Positions 46,301 to 51,500 of a DNA stretch of 64,000 bases are shown piece after piece. A program made the position numbers and the translations under genes. The notes beneath the pieces were generated by a model that saw only the letters and a program-made list of their open reading frames with translations, was not told the origin of the DNA and ran no database searches. Each line of letters opens with the position of its first letter. Position 1 is the stretch's first letter. Where the stretch lies: assembly GCF_032118995.1 (NCBI RefSeq), contig NC_092651.1, positions 16,121,349 to 16,185,348 of the forward strand. The letters are read 5' to 3'. Source of the stretch: Asterias amurensis. Its lineage: Eukaryota > Echinodermata > Asteroidea > Forcipulatida > Asteriidae.

Positions 46301-47190
46301 AGCTGGTAGCAAAATTTGATGCATATCTATCCCACAATGCACCTCATTCAACAGTGTGCGCTTGCGCATTGTTATTTGCGATAAGGTCTCTGCAGTGAAG
46401 GTCTTCAAATGAAGCCCGCCCTCTGTTGTTGACAAGTGCTAAATCTACCCGTATCATAATGGTCTGGTCCAAACACGGTTTTTAAGCCAAGATGGCGTCC
46501 GACCGCTTTCCGTGCAAGTGAAGTTTTTTTCTGGTTAAAAATTCACACTTTTTGTGAAGTTTTTACATTAACTTTATGTTTATATTACAGAACACATATA
46601 GTTCTAAAATGTATATGGTTTATTTGCCATTTTTGAGGTATTTAAAACGTGTTGGCGGCGTGTTGGCGGCGCTCTGGACTTGTTGTCGGCGTTGTCGGCT
46701 TGTTGTCGGCTTTTAGTAGGACCGGTATGTCATGGTATGTGCTGCTAGCTAATGCTAGGTAAATTATCCTACATCTAGGAAGGGATAACTTTCTGTATGG
46801 CGCCACCACTTTTTCACTCATTTTTACAAAAAAGGATATATCAATCAGGTAAATTAGATACTATATTAATTCATATCGAATGAAAAAGTGGTGGCGCCAT
46901 ACGGAAACTTTTCCCTAGGAAGGTCTTACTAGCTATCTACTCTAAGCTAGGTGTCTGTGGCCATCAGGCGGTAAAAAAATACAAATCATGAAATGCCACA
47001 ACAACTTGGTTCATCATTGTTGTTCACTCATGATTCACTCAGTCAGGGACAGTCAGTCATCAACAACAACAAAAGTATCGAATTTTCAAGCATGTGTTTT
47101 TTTAAAACGTTATTGAAACTTCAGAGTAAATACTGCAACAAAACAAATGAAACGATTAAAGCGTACCTTGGGGGTGGTAATGTGTTCCAT
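19388..47190 (-). CDS. MTMR6: Myotubularin-related phosphatase, MTMR6/7/8 group, with FYVE-like domain
   Basis: Fifteen coding exons with consistent phases give 746 residues: 47190-47167, 39700-39584, 35199-35037, 33541-33384, 31775-31647, 31252-31118, 29329-29197, 28576-28467, 27077-26952, 25872-25823, 24363-24163, 22855-22721, 21825-21699, 20725-20330 and 19624-19388. The start MEHITTPK matches the start of human MTMR6. PH-GRAM domain about residues 1-110; phosphatase domain about 190-500 with active site [10 protein letters not shown], cysteine 336 and arginine 342, as in active phosphoinositide 3-phosphatases acting on PI3P and PI(3,5)P2 at endosomal membranes. Then a short coiled-coil (about 520-545), an acidic serine-rich linker, and a zinc finger at 656-704 (C656, C658, C671, C674, C679, C682, C701, C704). 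The finger is FYVE-like but has CxC instead of CxxC and KYHCWKCG in place of the R(R/K)HHCRxCG signature. Vertebrate MTMR6-8, as I recall, lack it. Symbol means group membership, since MTMR6, 7 and 8 are probably vertebrate duplicates. Confidence 0.93.
19996..20305. mobile_element. GGCACTGGACAC-family MITE
   Basis: Starts AAGGCACTGGACACC and ends AATAGTGTCCAGTGCCTTTAA-like sequence at 20305. The end lies 24 bases past the donor of MTMR exon 14 (20330). Confidence 0.8.
20813..21060. repeat. Palindromic repeat in MTMR intron 13
   Basis: Inverted arms GGATTGCAATACGTGTCATC (20902) and its complement ending near 21029, with TGATGTAT / ATACATCA and GGGAAAGTGC / GCACTTTTCC inside. It is preceded by TTAAAGGGAAGGTATG at 20813, which looks like a TTAA-type element end. 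Confidence 0.6.
21490..21665. mobile_element. CCCAATTTCATAAAG-family MITE
   Basis: Starts CGACCCAATTTCATAAAG, contains GAGCAGGATACCAGTCACA and GGTAACCTTATTCTGGTAA, and ends near GTGCTTAATCAGCTCTAG. Relatives at 24650-24796, 25286-25490, 25493-25768 and 37897-38542. Confidence 0.65.
22020..22340. repeat. Possible inverted-repeat element (GTCGAGTCGCGACTA)
   Basis: GGTCGAGTCGCGACTACTGC near 22024 is mirrored by CGCGACTACTG and ACGACCAGTCGAGTAGT near 22273-22330. Ends and target duplication are unclear. MTMR intron 12. Confidence 0.35.
22385..22655. mobile_element. SINE-like repeat, copy 1
   Basis: Shares CTCAGCTCCCTCGGGAGTAT with ACAGCC, a variable middle, and GTGTCACGACCAGGATTCAA with ACCCACACTC with the copy at 52190-52470. 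The GGATTCAAACCC stretch resembles a polymerase III B-box, so a tRNA-derived SINE is possible. Confidence 0.5.
22893..22917. repeat. GATA microsatellite
   Basis: GATAGATAGATAGATAGAGA-type simple repeat in MTMR intron 11. Confidence 0.8.
23080..23444. mobile_element. GGCACTGGACAC-family MITE, reverse orientation
   Basis: Contains GAGAAACGGCTCCCTCTGAA, GACCTCAGATTTACAATCTG, CATCTGAAAGCACACAACTT, and ends TAGTGTTCAGTGTCTTTAAA. Full-length copy without the first few bases. Confidence 0.8.
24650..24796. mobile_element. CCCAATTTCATAAAG-family MITE, 147 bp
   Basis: GGCCCAATTTCATGAGCTGC at the left and GCAGCTCTATGAAATTAGGA with CC at the right. The middle (GAGCAGGATACCAGTCACA, GGTAACCTTATTCTGGTAA) matches 21490-21665. 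Confidence 0.75.
24845..25285. repeat. 440-bp dispersed repeat, copy 2
   Basis: Direct relative of 10493-10960, with near-identity over TGTCTCTTGAGTCAGCTCAT to CAGATGGTGCTTCAAC (about 25060-25140). No coding potential seen. MTMR intron 10. Confidence 0.7.
25286..25490. mobile_element. CCCAATTTCATAAAG-family MITE, 205 bp
   Basis: GAGCCCAATTTCATAAAGCC at the left and AGCTTTATGAAATTTGACCC at the right. It abuts a second member starting at 25493. Confidence 0.7.
25493..25768. mobile_element. CCCAATTTCATAAAG-family MITE, 276 bp
   Basis: CAGGGCCCAGTTTCATAAAT at the left and TTTATGAAATTGGGCCCTGG at the right, so the ends carry CAGGGCCC / GGGCCCTG. The middle has several AGCTTTATGAAAC / CTTAGC inverted motifs and may be a nested pair. 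Confidence 0.7.
26111..26363. mobile_element. TTAAAGGGTATATGTAC-family MITE, right half
   Basis: Matches the second half of 30493-30963: TTAACCAGTTATG, CTCATTTCTCAAAAACTA, TATCTTCAAACTGTGTAAG and GACATTGTGTTTTGTGT. It is preceded at 26035-26075 by a GCCCCTTCGGCTTG / CGCCGGTGGGGC hairpin. Confidence 0.65.
26695..26943. mobile_element. GC-rich 249-bp inverted-repeat MITE, copy 1
   Basis: Starts GGGTGAGTTCGATAAGCTTC and ends GGGAAGCTAATCGAAAGCAC with CC. The middle pairs GGGGCTCACCCGGGTCAGCC / CACTTGGGGCTGGCCCGAGG. The second copy is at 63308-63559 in the opposite orientation. Its end is 8 bases past the donor of the MTMR exon that encodes the phosphatase active site (26952). Confidence 0.85.
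27237..27402. mobile_element. GTTTCAGACAGGCGC-family MITE
   Basis: CCGTTTCAGACAGGCGCACC at the left and GTGACTCTGGCGGGTG at the right, with AACGACTAGAGTCGC and TTAATCTATTTGGTTTGGCG inside. Relatives at 54561-54745, 61325-61525 and 63899-64000. Confidence 0.65.
27660..28017. mobile_element. TTAAAGCCATTGGACCC-family MITE
   Basis: Starts TTAAAGCCATTGGACCCTTT and ends GAAAGGGTCCAATGGCTTTA with A. Internal GGCCCACACTTTGTGTACCA and TCGGGAGAAAACAACGGAAA match the copy at 53164-53537. Confidence 0.85.
28260..28461 (+). mobile_element. SINE-like retroposon with LINE-type tail
   Basis: Contains GTTAGCATATTGCGCCACA, ACATGGTGCTTTAGAGGAAT, CACATACCTTGCAGGA and a tail GATAAAGTGCTTTGTAAGAG with ATT repeats. 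Partial relatives at 33586-33715, 34165-34290 and 34400-34560 lack the tail. The ATT tail ends 5 bases from the donor of MTMR exon 8 (28467). Confidence 0.6.
28785..28908. mobile_element. AAGGGCACC...AGGCC MITE
   Basis: GGTAAAGGGCACCCTATGAG, TTCAAGGGCACCAAGGCAAT, GAAGTATCAGGCC. Similar copies at 34785-34935 (with a duplicated GGCACCAAGGCAATGACC), about 24025-24110 and 61120-61250. Confidence 0.55.
29005..29172. mobile_element. AAGGGCAC...GGCCTG MITE
   Basis: AAAGGGCACGCCTGGAATTA and the mirrored GTGCCCTTTACAA and CCGGGCCTGAAAGG; internally CCTTGGTGCCCCTTCAAA. Same broad family as 28785-28908. Its end is about 25 bases past the donor of MTMR exon 7. Confidence 0.45.
29613..30174. mobile_element. 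TA-flanked inverted-repeat element (AAGTCACCTGGAA)
   Basis: Ends AAGTCACCTGGAA / TTCCAGGTGACTT, flanked by TA at 29611-29612 and 30175-30176, fitting a Tc1/mariner-type target duplication. It holds a second palindrome at 29776-30021. No transposase frame seen. Confidence 0.65.
29776..30021. mobile_element. Palindromic MITE containing the start of a THAP domain
   Basis: Arms GTGACTTCAATCGAGGCAGA and GTCTGCCTCGATTGACGTCA, about 100 bp each. In the loop, ATG at 29884 opens [13 protein letters not shown], the usual first residues of a THAP zinc finger (MPxxC and CxxxxC), before running into the right arm. This suggests internal deletion from a THAP-encoding DNA transposon (P or Kolobok type). 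Confidence 0.6.
30493..30963. mobile_element. TTAAAGGGTATATGTAC-family MITE, full copy
   Basis: Starts CTTAAAGGGTATATGTACTT and ends AAAGTACATATACCCTTCAA. The arms include AACACAATG and GATAATGATAATGGAAAGC; the centre has TCGTCTCAGAAGACGAA and AACCAGTTATGATA. Other copies at 33718-34145 and 26111-26363. Confidence 0.8.
31825..32195. repeat. Two-copy tandem repeat, about 190 bp
   Basis: ATGACAGCCATGTTTTGTAC at 31817 recurs as ATGACAGCCATATTACGTAC at 32021. Both copies continue with CTTTTTGGCTATTAGCAA and CAAAATAAGTTTC, and the second leads into the 154-bp array. MTMR intron 4. Confidence 0.65.
32203..32740. repeat. 154-bp minisatellite, about 3.4 copies
   Basis: CTCATCTTTGCAAAACCTTC occurs at 32217, 32371, 32525 and 32681, giving spacings of 154, 154 and 156. 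Copies are nearly identical (TGATGGGACATCCCAAACTG, CTCGCCTCATAGCAGTGT), so the array expanded recently. The unit shares CAAAATAAGTTTNTA and ACTACTTTCTCTTAT with the upstream 190-bp repeat. Confidence 0.9.
32881..33366. mobile_element. GGCACTGGACAC-family MITE plus a second partial copy
   Basis: Full copy 32881-33264 (TTAAAGGCACTGGACACTAT ... GTGTCCAGTGCCTTAAA), then a partial copy 33261-33366 with the opposite internal orientation ending CCATTGCCTTTAA. It ends 17 bases past the donor of MTMR exon 4. Confidence 0.75.
33586..33715 (+). mobile_element. SINE-like retroposon fragment
   Basis: GGTAGCATATTGCGCCACAG, TATGGTGCTAGGTAAAAGGA, CTGTATGTTACAGTGCCAGG. Relatives at 28260-28461, 34165-34290 and 34400-34560. 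Confidence 0.5.
33718..34145. mobile_element. TTAAAGGGTATATGTAC-family MITE
   Basis: AAAGGGTCTATGTATGTGTT, CAGTTTGAAGATTATGAC, centre TCTCATGAGACCAAAACTA, end GAAAAAGTACCCGAATCCTT with TAA. The right end resembles that of the 30493 copy's left end. Confidence 0.75.
34165..34935. repeat. Two SINE-like fragments and an AAGGGCACC MITE
   Basis: 34165-34290 and 34400-34560 share ACACCTTGTAAACCA, TATGGTGCTATAAAAGGAAT, GCAGGAAATACTGTATGT and TGATGGATATG. 34785-34935 is the AAGGGCACC...AGGCCTGA repeat. No gene. Confidence 0.5.
35466..35700 (+). mobile_element. tRNA-derived SINE
   Basis: A-box-like TTGGCGTAGTGGTA near 35473 and B-box-like GGTTCAAAATC near 35518 form a tRNA-related head. The body contains CAGGTTTTCCCTGAAATAAT and GGGGTTTTCCTCCCAC, and the tail is an AAATG repeat (ATGAAATGAAATGAAA). 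MTMR intron 2. Confidence 0.65.
35770..37896. other. MTMR intron 2 stretch without recognised features
   Basis: A/T-rich intronic DNA. A TAATGATGATT-like simple stretch and isolated short frames show no similarity. No repeat family from elsewhere in the window is recognised here. Confidence 0.4.
37897..38542. mobile_element. 646-bp element with CAGGGCCC inverted ends
   Basis: Left CAGGGCCCCATTTCGTAGAG, CTGCTAGGCACAAAAA, AGCATGAAATTT, CTTGATAAAAACA; the right is the matching complement ending AATTGGGCCCTG. Inside, 38095-38470 matches the element at 5040-5480 in reverse. The ends resemble the 25493-25768 MITE, so this is a longer family member or a member with an insertion. Confidence 0.7.
38861..39224. 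mobile_element. GGCACTGGACAC-family MITE
   Basis: TTAAAGACACTGCACACCTT at the left and AATAGTGTCCACTGCCTTTA with A at the right. The inner palindrome TTTTGAGACCTCAAATTCTA / CTGAGGTCTCGAAATCAA is well preserved. Confidence 0.8.
39752..39965 (-). mobile_element. tRNA-derived SINE
   Basis: On the minus strand: GTGTAGGTGGTAAGACACTG (A-box region), GGGTTTGTATCCCACCC (B-box), CAAGTAATATGCATACTG, then TTCACACATCGGT and GATGCAAATTTAA. The same family is at 12775-13345 and 61596-61765. It lies 52 bases upstream of the MTMR exon 2 acceptor. Confidence 0.65.
39966..41308. other. MTMR intron 1, left part
   Basis: No gene or recognised repeat. The short stretch GTTCATAGAAACTACCCAAC to GCGCATGCGCAAAC (40290-40330) and CACTTCCGGGGAGT near 40648 (ETS-like) could belong to a promoter for the plus-strand gene that starts at 41309, but this is weak. 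Confidence 0.3.
41309..43119 (+). CDS. Uncharacterised invertebrate multicopy-family gene nested in MTMR intron 1
   Basis: Exon 1, 41309-41689 (127 codons from [15 protein letters not shown], with [12 protein letters not shown] and [10 protein letters not shown]), ends at donor GAG/GTGGGA. Exon 2 begins 42234 after TTTTCAG in the same phase. It continues with [19 protein letters not shown] to about 42650. The continuation ([14 protein letters not shown], then [18 protein letters not shown] and [14 protein letters not shown] to the stop at 43119) is in another frame, so there is a frameshift or an unrecognised splice near 42640-42670. I recall the blocks [16 protein letters not shown] and QIxSFFSR from a large uncharacterised family in corals, molluscs and echinoderms; longer relatives have more sequence between the last two, so this copy may be shortened. 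The exon 1 cysteines and histidine ([13 protein letters not shown]) could bind metal. Function unknown; could be a decayed duplicate. Confidence 0.55.
43120..44655. other. Gene-free interval in MTMR intron 1
   Basis: A/T-rich DNA following the nested gene, with AATAAA at about 43487 and ACTATAATAAAG near 43525 that could end its transcript. The frame 44022-44279 has no recognisable similarity. No repeats identified. Confidence 0.35.
44660..45185 (+). mobile_element. LINE 3' end (jockey/CR1-group polymerase tail)
   Basis: The frame 44672-45181 reads [57 protein letters not shown] and VLYWNSI, the region just after the reverse-transcriptase core in many non-LTR elements (the thumb and tail). 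No catalytic YADD block, endonuclease or poly-A tail is present. A different family from the one at 2345. Truncated and inactive. Confidence 0.8.
45406..45537. mobile_element. 132-bp fold-back MITE with 8-bp target duplication, copy 1
   Basis: Arms GGAAAAGTTTCCGTATGGCG with CCACCACTTTTTCA, and the complement ending TTATCC. Flanked by CTTTTATT at 45398-45405 and 45538-45545. The second copy lies inverted at 46783-46914. Confidence 0.85.
45913..46724. mobile_element. 812-bp fold-back with 8-bp target duplication
   Basis: Inverted arms of about 330 bp start GGGTCCTACTAAAAGCCGAC (left) and end with the complement at 46724. The ends carry short CCGACAACAAG / GCCGCCAACA repeats; the arms also contain GCCATCTTGGCTTAAA and GAGGGCGGGC. 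Flanked by GTATGTCA at 45905-45912 and 46725-46732. No coding frame. The loop (about 46250-46375) has its own GTGCATTGTGG / CCACAATGCAC pair. Confidence 0.85.
46783..46914. mobile_element. 132-bp fold-back MITE with 8-bp target duplication, copy 2
   Basis: The reverse complement of 45406-45537 with a few differences. Flanked by CTAGGAAG at 46775-46782 and 46915-46922. The two copies bracket the 812-bp fold-back symmetrically. Confidence 0.85.
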
Positions 47191-47509
47191 CTGGAATCTT
47201 TTTCGTTTTTCAGTCTGTCGGAAAATTGCTTCTGCTACAGAATTCGGCCTCCATGACCAGATGACACACTTCCGGTTCCGGGGTAATATTTTTTTGTAAG
47301 GGCATTTTAATAAAGAGTGTTCATTCTAAGTATTAAAAATTTTACTTTAATATAAACAAACTAACTATTCAAGAATTAAATAAACTACTAAAATATTTAA
47401 AATATTATTGTTACGCTAAAATTTGTTGTAGTTTTTATCACACTTGTTTGTTAAATGTCGTAATAAATTGATGTTATATTAATGAGGTCAATTAGATGAC
47501 CCTAACAAA
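47191..47509. promoter_or_regulatory. Divergent promoter interval, MTMR and NUP58
   Basis: Only 319 bp separate the two start codons. ACTTCCGG at 47268-47275 is a canonical ETS/GABP-type site, followed by TTCCGGGG. At the NUP58 start the sequence CAAAATGGCGGC (47507-47518) matches the YY1/TISU consensus SAASATGGCGGC at all but one position. The middle (47285-47480) is A/T-rich with no TATA box at an obvious place. Bidirectional activity is inferred from layout and motifs. Confidence 0.7.
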
Positions 47510-48514
47510 ATGGCGGCCTCCGGGGGGTTTTCTGTTGGCGGAGCTTCTTCATTTTCATCCACAAAACCTACAGCAACTACTTTTGGAACACCATCGTAAG
47601 TCTCACTCAATAAATAAGAATTGTAATTTGCTTCAACTCAAGAGTTTTGAAAGTGTTTTGTACATAGCTTCATGCTCATTAAGCAGTTTAAACTTTACGA
47701 ATACAAAAATACACTTGAGTGCCGAAGTTTCTTCTCTTCATGGAGCATATAGAGGGCGTCCTAACAGTTTAACGGTCACCGCAAACCGCGCACGCACGGC
47801 AAAAAGACAAGTGCTAAAAACAATTTGGAAATGCATGCAAAAAAAGATGTCAAATGAAAGCTTACAGTCTATCATGCAAAGTGTATATTCGGAATATTAT
47901 GATGTTGAATAATTGGTACCCTAAAATTACAATAAATCAAAGAATCCAGTTATTTATGAGTTTAATAATAATATTGTACTAGTGGGATGCCACGCTTCGC
48001 GGCACCCCGCTAGGATATAAAAATCCTTTACACAATTAATATTTCGAAATGTGGGTGAGTGTGTTATACGCCTCTCTCAATATTTATGCATGGCGTCATA
48101 ATTTTAACCCAAAATGAAGCTATTTCGCACGTCCACCACTACTTGCAGTGGCTGTACCCACCTCGTTTTGGGTTAGACAACGTACCTTATGCATCTAGAA
48201 ACTGTAAGGCTCCTCCGTGATCCTTATAGGGGTCTAATATGTTGGGCCTCCCTAACGTTACACGTTTTTCAAATCAGCGTTGATAGGTGAAACTGACTGT
48301 TAGCCAACAATAACTAAAGTTTCTTTTGTACTTCACTACCAAAACTTTCTCCACACACTCAATATACATTCATAATGCTTGCATTTCCTTTTTTAAAAAC
48401 ATCGTCAAAAATGACATTTTTTACGTCCCATGATACATAGCGTTGCTACAGCACTATAAGTAAAGCGAGTTTTTGGAACATGCTGTGTGCCACAAATCTA
48501 ATTTATCTACTGTT

Positions 48515-48546
<32 letters not shown>

Positions 48547-51500
48547 CGGGGGCCGGGGGCCGTAAGAGCGTAGGCCTCTTTTTAGTTTATTCTCATCTGA
48601 ATTGGTCTTGTAAACTTTTTGGTCAATAGGCTGCATGTATAACGGGAGCACTTAACGTGAACGTCAAAAAAGTGTTTTGCAGGCAGAGATGCCAAGTCCA
48701 GAGGCTAGCTATGTGTGAGATTTTTCAAAGCTCAACCCCCATCCCCCCGGAAAAAAATTTGCCAGTTTAAGAAGGCCTTTTTAAATCGCCGCCCAACCTT
48801 TTTTTTTTTTTTTTTTTTGTATAAATAAATTAAACAATGTGAAATTTAATTGTGGACAAAAAGTGTTTCAAAATGCATCAAAAGCCTCCTCAGAATAATT
48901 AAAACTCACTTGAGGTACACAGGAGATGTTGATGGTTAATGTGGAGGTTCGATTGTGTCAGATTATACCCTTCCAAACTTGAAAAAAATAGACTAAAAAT
49001 GATGTCCAAAATCAAACGCTCACTTCTTCTGCCTGTTGTGTCTTCGCTAGTGGAGCGCATTTCAGCGAATTTGCTAAAAGAATCAGAACAAACTTGTGCG
49101 CAATAGGCGTTTTGCGCTCTGCTGAATTTGAGCTGAACCTACTGGATGAGCAAAAGCGGGCGCAGTCTGCAAATTTGCGCTCTGTTTGTACAAATTTTGT
49201 ACAAAAAATGTCGTTAATTTTTTTCCCCCGATCTCGCCCCAATAATGGTTGATGTGCGTGTGAGCGTGAGACAGAGCCCAAATGCGTGAGTCTCACGCCT
49301 AATGCGTGAGACTTGGCAGGTCTGGTTTTGTTTTATTGTCACTTTGGGCTTATTGCATCTCGCAAAATTTCTGACCGCATTCATGTTCGCGCTGCTCTAG
49401 GAACAAACCTCCATACATCCCATACCTCTGGAACCCTATATCGTACAAACTAAATAAAAACGATAAACTCGTCCCCACTCCTTAATTTTCTCTAACTTAT
49501 TTCACTTTCAGAAAGCATGTCAAGTCATGTTTAGGGTTTGTTACGTCCAGTTTGGGTCAATAGACAAACTCCTAAAAATGTACCCCATTCAGCCGCACGA
49601 GGTCTCTTTTGTTAATATTATCTCCATCAGTAACCAACCCGACGGGCCGATGGCTAAATTAGGCTTCAAAATGGAATTAGCAAAATGTACATTCTGAGAC
49701 CTGACCGACACACTGCTCTAACCAATTTTGTGAATGGACTTATTCAAAAGGAAACTTAATGTCGTTTTGCTTAACAACTTTGACCAAATGCAAAGCAAAG
49801 TTTTTTTTTTACAGCTTCAAAACAGCCTTTGACGTGTGTGTATAAGTTTCATCATAGAGTAAGGAATGGTTTCACAATTCTACCTCCATGGTTAAACTCT
49901 GAAACTGCAACATTATACCTCCATGAACAGACCGTATTCTAAAACGGTATTCATGTACCCATTTGAGTTTACTGGCAAAAGGTCCAAGGTCGCCACCCAC
50001 TGTCAACCTAAAGTGGTCCCACGGCGACCTTCTTCACCAAGCAACAGGTGGCCTGTCTCAAACCAGACAACACACCACTCACAATACACTGACCAGAATG
50101 GCTCTTTGTGTAAGGCCCCCCCCCCCCCCCACCCCCAAAATGTTATTAATTGTAAAGTTCCCTTAGACACCTTCCAACCTATAGCCGGCCCTACCCAATG
50201 TTTCCAAATTATTAAGCTTCCGTTTGATCCCATCCTTGTTCATCATGATAATTCTCATGCCGTTTGGAAGTGAATGCTTTTTTATAAATATTCTCCATTT
50301 AATCTTTTCAACAAATGAGTCACCCGCAGAAGGATTTCTAGGAAGTCTGATAACAACGTCGACCAGTGGTTGACACATGGTCACCTGCGAAACATCAATC
50401 TACGGTACTTCATCCATTCAATGCAAATTCGGTAAAATTCGTGAGATTGGTTTCGGTTTTGTCCTGGCACCCAGCCTCTTCGACCCTTTCGACCCTGCTC
50501 GGCAGTGAATGAACCAATCCGGAGAACCATGCTTAGTACAACACGAAAGTAACCTGACCAAAAAGGGCGGATTGAATGGCGGGTGGGCGGGCAAGGGGCA
50601 ATGAATGAACCAATCCGGAGCACCATCTGCGAAACACTGTCCAATGAGTCGCCTGTCAGAAAGATTTCTAGGAAGTCTGGTAACAACATCGACCAGTGGT
50701 TGACGCACGGTCGCCGCCCAAACTTCCTCCAATCACATGACTTGTAAGTGCGAGTTTGGATCCGAGTTTTGCAGACTTGCAACCCGACGTATGAAACCAC
50801 ACAAACGTATTGAATTCCACGCACACAACCGTGTTGGATTCCACAAGGATGCCATACCACTGGACCTTCTAATTTTCAATCCAAGATGGCGCAGGTTACG
50901 CTTTTAATAGTATAGATTATATTGAGCCAAAAACAAATAAATTAATGAATTCCGTGTTCTGTACTGAGATCCTTCAGTTACAAACAAAATCAATAATAAT
51001 TTGTATTTGTTTTAAACTAGTGAAGTTGTAGGAAATGAACCTAATTTTTAAAGTCAGTTTTAGCTCCGGGCATTTTGTGGAGTGAATACTGACATCTAAA
51101 TCTTTTTTGTTTATTCATTATAACTGATAAACATGATTGTTAATAAAGGCACTGGACAGGGTTGGTAAATATTGAAGACCAGCAGTTTTGTGCACCCCAT
51201 GTTACCAAAACGGTAACAGCAGAAGGACATGTTTGAAGTAACATCTCGTAAAACTTGGGCTCAATTTGTCATCGAAGTTGCAAGAAAACAATGAAAGAAA
51301 TAACGACCAGTTGTGGCACAAATTGTGTGCTTTCAGATGCATGAGAAAAGCTTCAGGCCTGAAGTCTTTCTCAGATTCAAATATATTAGTTAGAAATTAC
51401 CCCTTTCTCAAAAACTATGTTACTTCAGAGGAAGTCGTCTCTCTCAATGTTTTTTTATCAAGAACCAACTTTGGTTCTCACATTGTTTTGTCTGTTTCTG

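Noticed and set aside
47496-47912. 138-codon plus-strand frame overlapping NUP58 exon 1
   Set aside because: It is in a different frame from the NUP58 start and only runs through the donor at 47596 into the intron.
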